Source of the DNA: Microbacterium sp. AB
GTDB lineage: Bacteria; Actinomycetota; Actinomycetes; Actinomycetales; Microbacteriaceae
Length of the DNA: 64,000 bases
Direction: 5' to 3'
Assembly: GCF_032878875.1 (NCBI RefSeq)
Contig: NZ_CP118157.1
Coordinates: forward strand, 310,001 to 374,000
The notes beneath the pieces were generated by a model, which ran no database searches, was not told the origin of the DNA, and worked only from the letters and a program-made list of their open reading frames with translations. Below are positions 1 to 8,026 of the stretch, in pieces. Position numbers and translations under genes: made by a program. Each line of letters starts with the position of its first letter. The first letter of the stretch is position 1.

Positions 1-28
1 CCTCGCCGAGCGCCTCCGCGGGGCCTGA
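1..28 (+). CDS. C-terminal end of an unidentified protein, cut by the window edge
   Basis: Only the last eight codons are visible. They read Leu-Ala-Glu-Arg-Leu-Arg-Gly-Ala and end in TGA at 26-28. The reading frame is supported by the near-identical Tyr-Leu-Ala-Gly-Arg-Leu-Arg-Gly-Ala-stop found again at 1225-1254 in the same orientation. The gene family cannot be named from so short a piece. Confidence 0.4.
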
Positions 29-37
29 GGGTCTTCG
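1..37 (+). repeat. 37-bp gene-tail repeat, copy 1
   Basis: Bases 1-37 match 1227-1263 at 35 of 37 positions, with mismatches at 9 and 22. The repeat covers the last codons, the stop codon and nine bases beyond it. It may extend further left outside the window. Confidence 0.8.
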
Positions 38-324
38 AACGCCCCGCCCCGGTCATCCGGCGCGACGCTCATCCGGGGGTCTGAGCGCGACCTCGGGGCG
101 TGGGCCGACGGCTCGCCCAGGGGATCGGCACTCCTGCTTCTTCTCGCGTGACAGATCGTCCGATTCCGGCGGGACCGTCGGCTGCGGCTCCGCGAGCCGT
201 GCTTTCCGGTCGAGGACAGCAGGATCTCCCGCGCCGTCTTCGAGGGACTGACCTTCGCCGGACGCATCGTTGTCGCGGCGCGGGAACGACTGCCCTCACG
301 TGCCTGAGGGCATGCTCCGGCGGG
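29..324. other. No supported gene
   Basis: This stretch separates the truncated gene at the left edge from the 3' end of the cysteine hydrolase. Open frames exist on both strands, but they are arginine-rich, lack ribosome binding sites and resemble no family. I see no RNA gene, mobile element or clear hairpin. It may be decayed coding sequence, since the gene tail at 1-37 recurs at 1227-1263. Confidence 0.4.
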
Positions 325-900
325 TCAGGCGAACGCCGTCGCCCGCGTGGCGATGCGTGCGAACCGGCCGGCGAGCGCGAACTCCGTGCGTTCGAGGACA
401 GCATGCACGGCGAGAACGTCTCCCGTGTCGGGCCGTGTGATCGGGAACGTCGCCGTCGCCTCGGTGACGAACGTCACGTCGTAGCCGAGGTCGGCGGCGA
501 CGCGCGCTGTCGTCTCGCAGCACTGCTCGGTCTGGATCCCCGACACGACGACTCTCCGGATGCCCTGCTGCTGCAGGTGCTGCCCGAGGCCCGTCGTCGT
601 GAACGCGTTGCGGGACGTCTTCGTGAAGGTCGCCTCGCCGGGGCGGGGTTCCAGCCCCTCGACGAGGCGGACATGCCCCTGCGCGGGGTCGAAGACGTCG
701 TCGGATCCGGGCTCGGCGTGCAGGATCCACACGACCTCATGACCGAGCTCACGCGCTCGCCCGACCAGCTCGCCGACATGCGCGACGATGTCGGGATCAC
801 TGACCTCTGCCCAGATCGGACGCTGACGAAACGACTCCTGCACATCGATGACGAGAAGAGCCATGCCGGATGCCGGGACTGGGCTGGAGGAGAGGGCCAT
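325..900 (-). CDS. Isochorismatase-family cysteine hydrolase
   Basis: A predicted cytoplasmic hydrolase of 191 residues, the usual length for isochorismatase-like enzymes, which cleave amide or vinyl-ether bonds. The family triad is visible: Asp19 in LLVIDVQESF, Lys94 in TFTKTSRNAF and a cysteine (127 or 128) in GIQTEQCCET, followed by the usual TTARVAADLGYDV stretch. The ATG at 900 gives a 12-residue lead before the core. In-frame ATGs at 912 and 930 are possible, and none has a convincing ribosome binding site. The gene stands alone and no partner defines its substrate. Nicotinamidase is less likely because its metal-binding Asp-His-His pattern is not seen. Confidence 0.85.
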   Translation of the reverse strand: MALSSSPVPASGMALLVIDVQESFRQRPIWAEVSDPDIVAHVGELVGRARELGHEVVWILHAEPGSDDVFDPAQGHVRLVEGLEPRPGEATFTKTSRNAFTTTGLGQHLQQQGIRRVVVSGIQTEQCCETTARVAADLGYDVTFVTEATATFPITRPDTGDVLAVHAVLERTEFALAGRFARIATRATAFA

Positions 901-1223
901 GGCATCGATCATCGCGCCGTCGTCGGGCATCCGCCAGGCGTCATCCGGACGACGGGCGGAGCGATCCTGCCATGTGCGGAATGCCGGCGCCTGGTCACCG
1001 CCCGGTCTCCGCCGTGACCGTGCGCGAGCGACTCCATGCAGCGATCCGTCGTCGCACCGCATGGCAGCCGGACAGGGCCGCATCCGCCGAGTGCGGCTCT
1101 GTCGCACAGGGGAGAGCGCGTCGTGGGCATGGCTTCGAGAGCCGGAACGTCCCCGGCCGGGTGGCAACGCGGAACGGTCCGCGCCATGGCCCAGGAGCGC
1201 GTGCCGCTCGACGGCCTCCGGTC
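901..1223. other. Intergenic region with a gene-tail remnant
   Basis: It lies between the starts of the cysteine hydrolase and the 3' end of the MFS gene. A short forward frame beginning with ATG at 1186 runs into the repeated gene tail at 1227-1254, which suggests a truncated second copy of the gene at the left edge. Nothing else supported by codon use or a ribosome binding site is present. Confidence 0.4.
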
Positions 1224-2513
1224 CTACCTCGCCGGGCGCCTCCGCGGCGCCTGAGGGTCTTCGGCGCCGGCCTCTCGTCGGCGCCGCCCGCGGGCGATGA
1301 CCGCGGCCGTCGCGCCGAGCCCGGCGAGCAGCAGGGATGCGGCCAGCACGACGCTGAAACCTCCGGCCGAACCGAACTCGTCCGACAGGACGCCGGACAT
1401 CGCCGCGCCCGCGCCCAACCCGACGACGGTGCCGCTCGCCGTGAAGGTCATGGTGATCCCGCCCTTGCCGAGCTCGGTCACCGATCCGGCGACGCTGAAG
1501 ATCGTGAGCAGGAGAGGGCCCTGGAAGGCGCCGGCGACGACTGCGGAGAGAACGACCAGGGGAACGTCGTCGGAGAGGAGCATGAGCGCGGCGCCGCCCG
1601 CCATGCCCGCCGCAGCGACGCACCATCGGGTCCACGGACCCACCGAGGCCGGTATCGCGACCATCGACATCGTGGTGACGGCCGACCCGAGCGCCATCGC
1701 CGCATAGAGAAGCGCCCCGGACCCGGGGACGCCCGCCTGCTCGGCGAAGGCCGTGAGCCCGGTCTGGCTGCCGGCGAAGAAGAAGCCCATCGAGAGCATT
1801 CCCGCGAACGCCACCGCGATGAGCATGCGCCGTCGAAGCCGCGACGAGCCGGAGGGGCGAGCCTGGCCGTCGCCCGCGACGGCGCGCGTGGCGCGTCGTC
1901 GCGGCACCATGCGATGGCTGGGGTGCACCGCGAACCAGGTGGCGAAGACGGCGACGAGCGCGCCGGCGGCGAGCACGGCGAGGCGGGGGTCGGCGATCAC
2001 GGCGATGAGGCCGACGAACGCCGGGCCGAAGATGTACACGATCTCGTCCACGACGCCCTCGAACGCGAAAGCGGTCGGCACGTGGCCGGGCGCGATCGCG
2101 AGCCACCGCGCGCGGGAGAACGCTCCGACCTGAGGCAGGGTGAACCCGGCGAGCGCGGCGAGGATCACGGACACGGTGTCGGGGAGAAGGCCGATCCCGA
2201 GCGTGAACGCACCCAGAGCGGTGACGTGCAGCGCGACGGCCGTCAGGAGGACCGTGCGCTGACCCCAGCGATCGGCGAGGGCGCCTCCCGCCGGAGCGCC
2301 GATCGCCTGGCCCAGCGCCGCTGCGGCGGCGGCGAACCCGCCGGTGCTGATCGAGCCGGTCGCCGACGAGGCGAGCGTCAGGATCGCGAGCGGGATCATC
2401 GACATCGGCAGACGGCCGAGGGCGGCTGCGGCGAGATAGCTCCCGCCGGCGATGCGGGGAAGGACGCGGTAGGAGGACAGCCCCACGCGGGGCGTCGACG
2501 AGGTATCGGTCAC
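1224..2513 (-). CDS. MFS transporter (drug/solute exporter type)
   Basis: A 429-residue inner-membrane protein with about 12 hydrophobic segments. Two sets of six are separated by a basic loop near residues 200-235 (HRMVPRRRATRAVAGDG and LRRRMLIAVAF). The loop between helices 2 and 3 reads GALADRWGQR, the MFS motif A. The family uses the proton gradient to move small solutes, and sequence alone gives no substrate. Translation most likely begins at the GTG at 2513, where GAGAG lies 8-12 nt upstream. Start codons further upstream would run into arginine-rich non-homologous sequence. The last about 12 residues (EDPQAPRRRPAR) are encoded by the antisense of the duplicated gene tail and were probably acquired with it. 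Confidence 0.9.
   Translation of the reverse strand: MTDTSSTPRVGLSSYRVLPRIAGGSYLAAAALGRLPMSMIPLAILTLASSATGSISTGGFAAAAAALGQAIGAPAGGALADRWGQRTVLLTAVALHVTALGAFTLGIGLLPDTVSVILAALAGFTLPQVGAFSRARWLAIAPGHVPTAFAFEGVVDEIVYIFGPAFVGLIAVIADPRLAVLAAGALVAVFATWFAVHPSHRMVPRRRATRAVAGDGQARPSGSSRLRRRMLIAVAFAGMLSMGFFFAGSQTGLTAFAEQAGVPGSGALLYAAMALGSAVTTMSMVAIPASVGPWTRWCVAAAGMAGGAALMLLSDDVPLVVLSAVVAGAFQGPLLLTIFSVAGSVTELGKGGITMTFTASGTVVGLGAGAAMSGVLSDEFGSAGGFSVVLAASLLLAGLGATAAVIARGRRRREAGAEDPQAPRRRPAR
1227..1263 (+). repeat. 37-bp gene-tail repeat, copy 2
   Basis: Second copy of the repeat at 1-37 (35/37 identical, same orientation). Read forward it ends in Leu-Ala-Gly-Arg-Leu-Arg-Gly-Ala-stop (TGA 1252-1254). The same bases read in reverse encode the last residues of the MFS transporter, whose stop lies at 1224-1226. 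The MFS gene therefore reads out into the duplicated tail. Confidence 0.8.
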
Positions 2514-2613
2514 AGGGCGCTCTCTCACCGCGCGTCCCCCCACCCGGATCGCGCTCGTCACCCTACGAAGATGCGAATCTCGCACCGGCGAGCCTAGCAG
2601 GCTCCGCGCGCGC

Positions 2614-3040
2614 TCAGTCCTCCGTCGGTCCGAGGTCGGCGTCGGCGACGAAACGGACGCACGCCGTGGGAGCGCCGTCGAGCTCGAGCACCACCAGCTC
2701 GTTCGTGCCGGGGCGCAGGACCGGCCCCGGCAGGTAGAGCGTCCGCTGGGGCGGCCGCGACCAGTAGCGACCCAGACAGAAGCCGTTGACCCAGACGATG
2801 CCCTTGCCCCACCCCGTGGTGTCGAGGAAGCGGTCCCGCGCGTCGGGAGCGGAGAACTCCGCACGGGCCAGGGTGAGACCCGGCAGCCGAGCCGGTGATG
2901 CCGTCCCGGACGGCATGCGCGTGGCGAGAGCGGCCAGGTCGCGCTCGCGCAGCGCGACGGTCCCCCATCCCTCCAGCGGGTCGCCGTCCAGACGCGAGGA
3001 GAAGGCCGTCTCTCTCGTGGCGATCGGAGCGGTCCGGCCG
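2614..3040 (-). pseudogene. Remnant of a GH35 beta-galactosidase (C-terminal domain only)
   Basis: The readable frame matches only the last about 135 residues of bacterial family 35 beta-galactosidases, which are usually about 580-600 residues. The diagnostic block is FLDTTGWGKGIVWVNG, LGRYWSRPPQRTLYLPGP and LRPGTNELVVLEL, the jelly-roll domain after the catalytic barrel. No catalytic domain is present. Upstream of about 3040 the similarity stops at the inverted repeat 3048-3082 and the promoter of the aminotransferase operon. There is no start codon with a ribosome binding site. I read it as a deletion remnant that ends with its original stop codon (TGA, 2614-2616). Confidence 0.8.
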
Positions 3041-3047
3041 TCCTGCT

Positions 3048-3082
3048 TCCTTGGATCGTAGTATTGCCCTACAATCCAAGGA
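3048..3082. promoter_or_regulatory. Inverted repeat upstream of the aminotransferase operon (putative operator)
   Basis: Arms TCCTTGGATCGTAG (3048-3061) and CTACAATCCAAGGA (3069-3082) pair at 13 of 14 positions around a 7-nt loop. A smaller nested element, ATTG-N5-CAAT, lies at 3063-3075. It is 47 nt before the operon start codon. The GntR/FCD regulator encoded downstream at 5925-6665 is the natural candidate to bind here. It could instead be the old terminator of the vanished gene. Confidence 0.55.
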
Positions 3083-3129
3083 CCAACGAGGAGGCGTCGC
3101 CGCCCCTCCGGCCCGAGGAGATGACGAAC

Positions 3130-4407
3130 GTGAACGACGCAGCCCGCACCGGCCCCGCGCTCTGGAGCGCGCAGGCCCACATGCCGTCCGTGCTCGGCCG
3201 GCAGATCGTCGTCACCCGCGGCGAGGGGAACTACGTCCACACGACCGACGGGCGGCGGCTCTTCGACGGGACCGCCGGCCTGTGGCACGCCAACATCGGT
3301 CATGGTCGCGCCGAGATGGCGGAGGCGGCGGCCGAGCAGATGGCGAGGCTCGAGACCTATCACGTCTTCGGGCGCTACCTGAACGACAGGGCGGTCGAGC
3401 TCGCCGAGCGCGTCCGCGACCTGTCGCCCGTCGCCGACTCCAAGGTCATCCTGAACAGCGGCGGCTCCGATGCCGTCGACGTTGCCCTCAAGCTCGCACG
3501 CCGCTACTGGCAGCTCCTCGGTCGCACGGAGAAGACCGTGATCCTCAGCCGCGACCTCTCCTATCACGGGCTGCACGCGTACGGCACGTCCGTCGCCGGC
3601 ATCGACGTCAACCGGGAGGGCTACGGCACCGAGTCGCTCGTCGCCGACACCGCGCGGTTCGACACCCGCGACATCGAGAAGGTGCGCCGCACGGTGGCGG
3701 GGATCGGCCCCGAGCGCATCGCCGCCATCGTCGCCGAGCCGATCCAGGGCACGGGCGGCGTCATCCCGCCCGAGCCCGGCTACCTGGAGGGCCTGCAGCG
3801 GATCGCCGACGAGAACGACATCCTGCTCGTCCTCGACGAGGTCATCACGGGGTTCGGGCGCACGGGGCACTGGTTCGCGACCGAGCGCTACGGGCTGCGT
3901 CCGCACATCATCGCGATGGCGAAGGGCATCTCGTCGGGATACTCCGCCGTCGGCGGCGCCGTCGTCGCCCCCGAGGTGTGGGAGCCGTTCTACGAGTCGG
4001 GCGGGCCCGTCTACCGTCACGGCACGACGTACTCCGGTCACGCGACCTCGGCGGCCGTCGCCCTCAAGAACCTCGAGATCATCGAGCGCGAGGGGCTGAT
4101 CGGACGGGTGCGCGAGCTCGAGGGCGTCCTCTCCGCCGAGCTGGGCTCGATCTCCTCGGATCCGCGCATCGCCGAGACGCGCGTGGCCGGATTCCTCGGC
4201 GGCATCGAGCTGCGTCCCGAGTACCCGGCCGAACGGGTGGCGGACGAGATGCTCGAGCAGGGCTGGATCGCGCGACCTCTGCGAGGCAACGTGGTGCAGG
4301 TGAGCCCGCCGTTCACGACGACCGACGACGAGGTGCGCGGGATCGTCGCCGCGGCCGTGTCCGCGCTCGACGTCGTCGCGCCGGTCGACCTGGCGATGGC
4401 GCGATGA
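3130..4407 (+). CDS. Class III (omega) aminotransferase, GabT-like
   Basis: A PLP enzyme of about 425 residues that moves an omega-amino group to pyruvate or 2-oxoglutarate. Visible family marks: the cofactor-contacting NSGGSDAVDVALKLAR, the aspartate in LLVLDEVITGFGRTG and the Schiff-base lysine in IIAMAKGISSGY. The next gene is a semialdehyde dehydrogenase whose ATG overlaps this stop (ATGA, 4404-4407), so the pair probably degrades an omega-amino acid such as GABA, beta-alanine or a polyamine product. I chose the GTG at 3130 because GAGGAG (3115-3120) is 9 nt before it; that motif directly abuts the alternative ATG at 3121. The exact amine is not known. Confidence 0.88.
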   Translation: MNDAARTGPALWSAQAHMPSVLGRQIVVTRGEGNYVHTTDGRRLFDGTAGLWHANIGHGRAEMAEAAAEQMARLETYHVFGRYLNDRAVELAERVRDLSPVADSKVILNSGGSDAVDVALKLARRYWQLLGRTEKTVILSRDLSYHGLHAYGTSVAGIDVNREGYGTESLVADTARFDTRDIEKVRRTVAGIGPERIAAIVAEPIQGTGGVIPPEPGYLEGLQRIADENDILLVLDEVITGFGRTGHWFATERYGLRPHIIAMAKGISSGYSAVGGAVVAPEVWEPFYESGGPVYRHGTTYSGHATSAAVALKNLEIIEREGLIGRVRELEGVLSAELGSISSDPRIAETRVAGFLGGIELRPEYPAERVADEMLEQGWIARPLRGNVVQVSPPFTTTDDEVRGIVAAAVSALDVVAPVDLAMAR

Positions 4408-5897
4408 CGTCGCTCGTCGCCCCGGCACCCGTCCGCACCGTCGACGCGGCGGTGCGCGAGCGCACCGACAGGGCTCTCGCGAGCGTCGTCGTCGACCGTC
4501 TCGACCTCGGACCGCGCGCGACCTTCGCGGTGCGCGACCCGGCGACCGAGGGCGTCATCGCGACGCTGCCCGACCACACGACGGCCGACGCGCTCGTGGC
4601 GCTCGAGCGGGCCGACCGCGCGGGCGCCGCATGGGCGCGGACGACGTCCCGCCACCGCTCCGACGTGCTGCACCGGGCGTACGGCATGCTCGTCGATCAG
4701 CGCGACCGCCTCGCGGCCGTGATCACCCGCGAGATGGGCAAGCCGCTCGCCGAGGCCTACGGCGAGGTGCAGTACGCGGCCGACTACGTGCGCTGGTACG
4801 CGGAGGAGGCGCTGCGTCCCGCCGGGGGCTACCGCGAGAGCCCCGCGGGCGGATCGACCATCCTCACCACGCGCGCCCCCGTGGGCACGGCCCTGCTCAT
4901 CACGCCGTGGAACTTCCCCATGGCGATGGCGACGCGCAAGATCGCGCCCGCGATCGCGGCGGGCTGCGGCGTCGTCGTCAAGCCTGCGGCGCTCACGCCG
5001 CTCACGACCCTCGTCGTCGCGGAGATCCTCGTCGCGGCGGGCGTGCCGGACGAGCTCGTGCAGGTGGTGACGACGACGGACGCCGCGGGTCTCAGCTCGA
5101 CCCTGATGGCGGACGGGCGCGTGCGGAAGGTCTCGTTCACGGGTTCGACGGGCGTCGGCGGCGTGCTGCTGCGACAGGCGGCCGAGCACGTGGTCAAGAG
5201 CTCGATGGAGCTCGGCGGCAACGCGCCGCTGCTCGTCTTCGACGACGCCGACCTCGAGCGGGCCGTCGAGGGCGCCGTGATCGCGAAGCTCCGCAACGGC
5301 GGCCAGTCGTGCGTGGCGGCCAACCGCATCCTCGTGCAGGACGGCATCGCCGACGCCTTCGCGGAGGGCTTCGCCGAGCGGATGGCCGAGACCGTCGTGG
5401 GAAACGGGCTGGCCGACGGCGTCGCCCTCGGGCCCGTCATCGACGAGCGCGCCGTCAGCGGCTTCGTGCGCCTCGTCGACGACGCCGTGGCGAAGGGCGC
5501 GCGCCTGCGTCTCGGCGGGGCGGCGCTCCCGGGCGAGGGGCACTTCTTCGAGCCGACGGTGCTCGACGGCGTCCCCGACGACTCCGACATCGCCGGCACC
5601 GAGATCTTCGGCCCCGTCGCGGCCATCGCGCGCTTCGCGACGGAGGACGAGGGCGTCGCCCGCGCGAACGGCACGCCCTTCGGCCTCGCGAGCTACGTCT
5701 TCACGGAGAGCCTCGATCGCGCGCTCGGCGTCGCCGACCGGCTCGATGCGGGGATGGTCGGCGTCAACCAGGGCATCGTCTCGAACGTCGCAGCGCCCTT
5801 CGGCGGCGTGAAGGCGTCGGGACTCGGGCGGGAAGGCGGGTCCGAGGGGCTCGAGGAGTACCAGGAGGTCCGCTTCTACAACGTCGCGCGCCGGTGA
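4404..5897 (+). CDS. NAD(P)-dependent aldehyde dehydrogenase, succinate-semialdehyde dehydrogenase-like
   Basis: A 497-residue aldehyde dehydrogenase. The cofactor-binding TPWNFPMAMATRKIAPA, the glycine-rich SFTGSTGVG, the general-base glutamate in SMELGGNAP and the catalytic cysteine in NGGQSCVAANR are all in place. The C-terminal PFGGVKASGLGREGG block is typical of the GabD branch. It is translationally coupled to the aminotransferase before it and would oxidise the semialdehyde made there to the acid, feeding the TCA cycle. GabD is the best match among ALDH subfamilies, but substrate cannot be fixed without the amine. Confidence 0.88.
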   Translation: MTSLVAPAPVRTVDAAVRERTDRALASVVVDRLDLGPRATFAVRDPATEGVIATLPDHTTADALVALERADRAGAAWARTTSRHRSDVLHRAYGMLVDQRDRLAAVITREMGKPLAEAYGEVQYAADYVRWYAEEALRPAGGYRESPAGGSTILTTRAPVGTALLITPWNFPMAMATRKIAPAIAAGCGVVVKPAALTPLTTLVVAEILVAAGVPDELVQVVTTTDAAGLSSTLMADGRVRKVSFTGSTGVGGVLLRQAAEHVVKSSMELGGNAPLLVFDDADLERAVEGAVIAKLRNGGQSCVAANRILVQDGIADAFAEGFAERMAETVVGNGLADGVALGPVIDERAVSGFVRLVDDAVAKGARLRLGGAALPGEGHFFEPTVLDGVPDDSDIAGTEIFGPVAAIARFATEDEGVARANGTPFGLASYVFTESLDRALGVADRLDAGMVGVNQGIVSNVAAPFGGVKASGLGREGGSEGLEEYQEVRFYNVARR

Positions 5898-5924
5898 CGC
5901 CCACGTCCCGCAACCGGAGGCGGC

Positions 5925-6665
5925 TCACGCGTCGGCGGCGTCCGCGAGGATCTCCCTGATCCGTTCGTGGTTCTCGCGAAGGTGGTCGAGCACGGTCGCA
6001 CGGGCGCGGGACGCGTCGCCGGAGGCGATCGCCTCGAGGAGCGCGCGGTGCTGCGGCACGACAAGCTCGTCGGCCCTGCGGTGCTCGTCGTCCGTGTACG
6101 AGAGCAGCAGCAGGTAGTAGCCCATCTCGGTCGTGATCGTGCGGTAGAACGCGTCGATGCGCCGGCTGCCGAGCATCGCGACGATCTCGGCGTGGAACGC
6201 CATGTCGGCGGCGACGAGATCGCGGGGGCCGCCGCTGTGCGCGGCCTCCGCGAGCGTCGCGAACGCCGCGCGCAGTCGCGCGCCGCTCTCGGCGCTCGCG
6301 GGGGCGACGACGGCCGCGCCCTCGAGATGCGTCCGCGCGCGATAGAGGTCGTCGAGCTCGTCGAGCGACGGCGTCGCGACGACCGCGCCGCGGTGCATCT
6401 CGTATCGGACGAGGCGGCTCTGCTCGAGCAGGCGGATGCCCTCGCGCACGGAGTTGCGCGAGTAGCCGAGCGACGACGTGAACGCGCTCTCGGTCAGCCT
6501 CTCTCCCGCGCGCAGCGTGCCGTCGAGGATGCGGCGGGTGAGCAGCTCGGCGACGTGCTCGGCTGCGCTCGTCCGGGTGAGGTGCAGCGAGGCGGTCGCG
6601 TCCGCCGTCCGCTCCGCGGCGTCCTTCCGTGCACGGGATGCCCCGGCACCGGGATCGTTCGTCAT
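5925..6665 (-). CDS. GntR-family transcriptional regulator (FCD subfamily)
   Basis: A 246-residue repressor-type regulator. Residues about 30-95 form the winged helix-turn-helix (AEHVAELLTRRILDGTLRAG, LTESAFTSSLGYSRNSVREG). The rest is the all-helical FCD ligand domain with the metal/ligand pattern FHAEIVAM and HRALLEAIASGD. It points towards the 3' end of the aminotransferase/dehydrogenase pair and probably controls it in response to the amine or its product; the inverted repeat at 3048-3082 is a candidate site. The ATG at 6665 has no Shine-Dalgarno. A TAGCCT hexamer (minus strand 6678-6673) sits 7 nt upstream, so the message may be leaderless. Confidence 0.85.
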   Translation of the reverse strand: MTNDPGAGASRARKDAAERTADATASLHLTRTSAAEHVAELLTRRILDGTLRAGERLTESAFTSSLGYSRNSVREGIRLLEQSRLVRYEMHRGAVVATPSLDELDDLYRARTHLEGAAVVAPASAESGARLRAAFATLAEAAHSGGPRDLVAADMAFHAEIVAMLGSRRIDAFYRTITTEMGYYLLLLSYTDDEHRRADELVVPQHRALLEAIASGDASRARATVLDHLRENHERIREILADAADA

Positions 6666-6672
6666 CCGCGGA

Positions 6673-6678
6673 AGGCTA
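6673..6678 (-). promoter_or_regulatory. -10 box of the GntR gene, leaderless
   Basis: TAGCCT read on the minus strand, 7 nt before the ATG at 6665. Confidence 0.4.
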
Positions 6679-6715
6679 TCACCGCGCGCGGGGCTCTCGT
6701 GCCCGCGACGACGGG

Positions 6716-6745
6716 TTGTGCCATATACCCACCCGGGGTATATGG
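6716..6745 (+). promoter_or_regulatory. Copper-operon promoter with CsoR-like operator
   Basis: CCATATACCC (6721-6730) and GGGTATATGG (6736-6745) form a perfect 10-bp inverted repeat with a 5-nt spacer. It resembles the operators of copper-sensing CsoR proteins, TACCC...GGGTA. A -35 TTGTGC (6716-6721) and a -10 TATATG (6739-6744) are spaced 17 nt, so a bound repressor would cover the spacer and the -10. The csoR gene itself is not in the window. Confidence 0.75.
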
Positions 6746-6815
6746 TGGACCGTATCGGGCACCCGAGAGGGTGCCGGGCCGAGCAGATCGGCTCGTCGCG
6801 ACGGAGGAGGCCACC

Positions 6816-7034
6816 ATGGCGAAGACGACCTACCGGGTCACGGGGATGACGTGCGAGCACTGCGAGCGCGCGGTCGACGGCGAGGTCAGCGCGATCGACG
6901 GCGTCGCGGGCGTCGAGGTGAGCGCGGCCACGGGCGTGCTCGTGGTCGACACGGGCGTAGGATCCCCCGCGGACGACGACGCCGTGCTCGCGGCCGTCGA
7001 AGAGGCGGGATACGAGGCCGCGCGCGCCGTATGA
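6816..7034 (+). CDS. copZ: Copper chaperone CopZ (heavy-metal-associated domain)
   Basis: A 72-residue single HMA domain. The metal site GMTCEHCERAV (MXCXXC with Cys13 and Cys16) is intact and the ferredoxin-like fold length is complete. It would carry Cu(I) in the cytosol to the CopA ATPase encoded two genes on. The ATG at 6816 follows GGAGGAGG at 6803-6810 with a 5-nt gap. The operator at 6721-6745 indicates induction by copper. Its stop overlaps the next start (ATGA at 7031-7034). Confidence 0.93.
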   Translation: MAKTTYRVTGMTCEHCERAVDGEVSAIDGVAGVEVSAATGVLVVDTGVGSPADDDAVLAAVEEAGYEAARAV

Positions 7035-7981
7035 ACACCCCTGCCCGCCTCGGCCTCTACGCGACGGGGCTCGCCGCGGCCTTCGGGGCGGCCTTCCTCG
7101 TCGCGGACGCCGTCGTTCCCGCCGACGCCGTCGATGACTGGAACGCGAGCATCGCCGCCCAGGACGGCCACGGCGACGCGGAGGCCGACGACGCCCCGCT
7201 CGCGAACGGCGTCTCGCTCGACCGCGAGGGGTACCGGCTCGCGGATGTCGCGGCACCCGGGGAGCCGGGACGGGCGGGCGAGCTCAGCTTCACGGTGGTC
7301 GACGCGTCGGGGGCGGCCGTGACCGAGTACGCGGAGTCGCACGAGAAGGACCTGCACCTCGTCGTCGTCCGCGGCGACGGCGCGGAGTTCCGGCACGTGC
7401 ACCCCGAGATCGGCGCCGACGGGACCTGGTCCCTGCCGTGGACGTGGGAGGCGGCGGGCGGCTACCGGGTGTTCGCCGACTTCGTCCCCGCGGCGCAGGA
7501 CGAGTCGATCACGCTCACCAGCACGCTCCAGGTCGCGGGGGACTTCGTCCCGCAGGAGATCGCCGGGGAGGTGCGCGAGGCGAGCGTCGACGGATACGAC
7601 GTGACCCTCGAGGGCGAGCTGCGGGTCGGCGCGTCGTCGGATCTCACGCTCGCCGTCGCGAAGGACGGCGAGCCCGTGACGGAGCTGGAGCCGTACCTCG
7701 GCGCGTTCGGGCATCTCGTGGCGCTGCGGTCGGGCGACCTGTCGTACCTGCACGTGCATCCGGAGGGGGCCGACCCCGAGGCCGGCGAGCTCTCGGGCCC
7801 CGAGATCGCCTTCGTGTCGGAGGCGCCCACGCCCGGCCGGTACCTGCTCTACTTCGACTTCCAGATCGACGGCGTCGTCCGCAGCGTCCCCTTCCAGGTG
7901 GATGCGGGCGACCCCGCGGACGATGGAACCGGCACGGACGGCGAGGCGGAGCACGGGACGGGCGAGGGGCACGAGCGCTGA
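7031..7981 (+). CDS. Secreted or membrane-anchored His-rich protein of the copper operon
   Basis: A 316-residue protein with one N-terminal hydrophobic segment (about residues 8-30) that acts as a signal or anchor, followed by an extracytoplasmic region. Two related modules each contain a histidine cluster, EFRHVHPEIG and YLHVHPEGAD, plus DLHLVVV and GHLVALRSGD, so a metal-binding beta-sandwich is likely. The tail is acidic and ends in a second His/Glu stretch. It is coupled by ATGA overlap between copZ and copA, a position held in other actinobacteria by periplasmic metal-binding proteins. The role is inferred: binding copper outside the membrane, perhaps receiving it from CopA. No enzymatic motif is seen. 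Confidence 0.8.
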   Translation: MNTPARLGLYATGLAAAFGAAFLVADAVVPADAVDDWNASIAAQDGHGDAEADDAPLANGVSLDREGYRLADVAAPGEPGRAGELSFTVVDASGAAVTEYAESHEKDLHLVVVRGDGAEFRHVHPEIGADGTWSLPWTWEAAGGYRVFADFVPAAQDESITLTSTLQVAGDFVPQEIAGEVREASVDGYDVTLEGELRVGASSDLTLAVAKDGEPVTELEPYLGAFGHLVALRSGDLSYLHVHPEGADPEAGELSGPEIAFVSEAPTPGRYLLYFDFQIDGVVRSVPFQVDAGDPADDGTGTDGEAEHGTGEGHER

Positions 7982-8026
7982 GGCGCTCGTGGGCGAAGCG
8001 GAACACGGAAGAGACGAGGGACGGCG

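Noticed and set aside
1083..1160. tRNA-like T-loop, GGCTTCGAGAGCC
   Set aside because: No GTTCGAAT consensus, no acceptor-stem pairing and no anticodon arm could be built.
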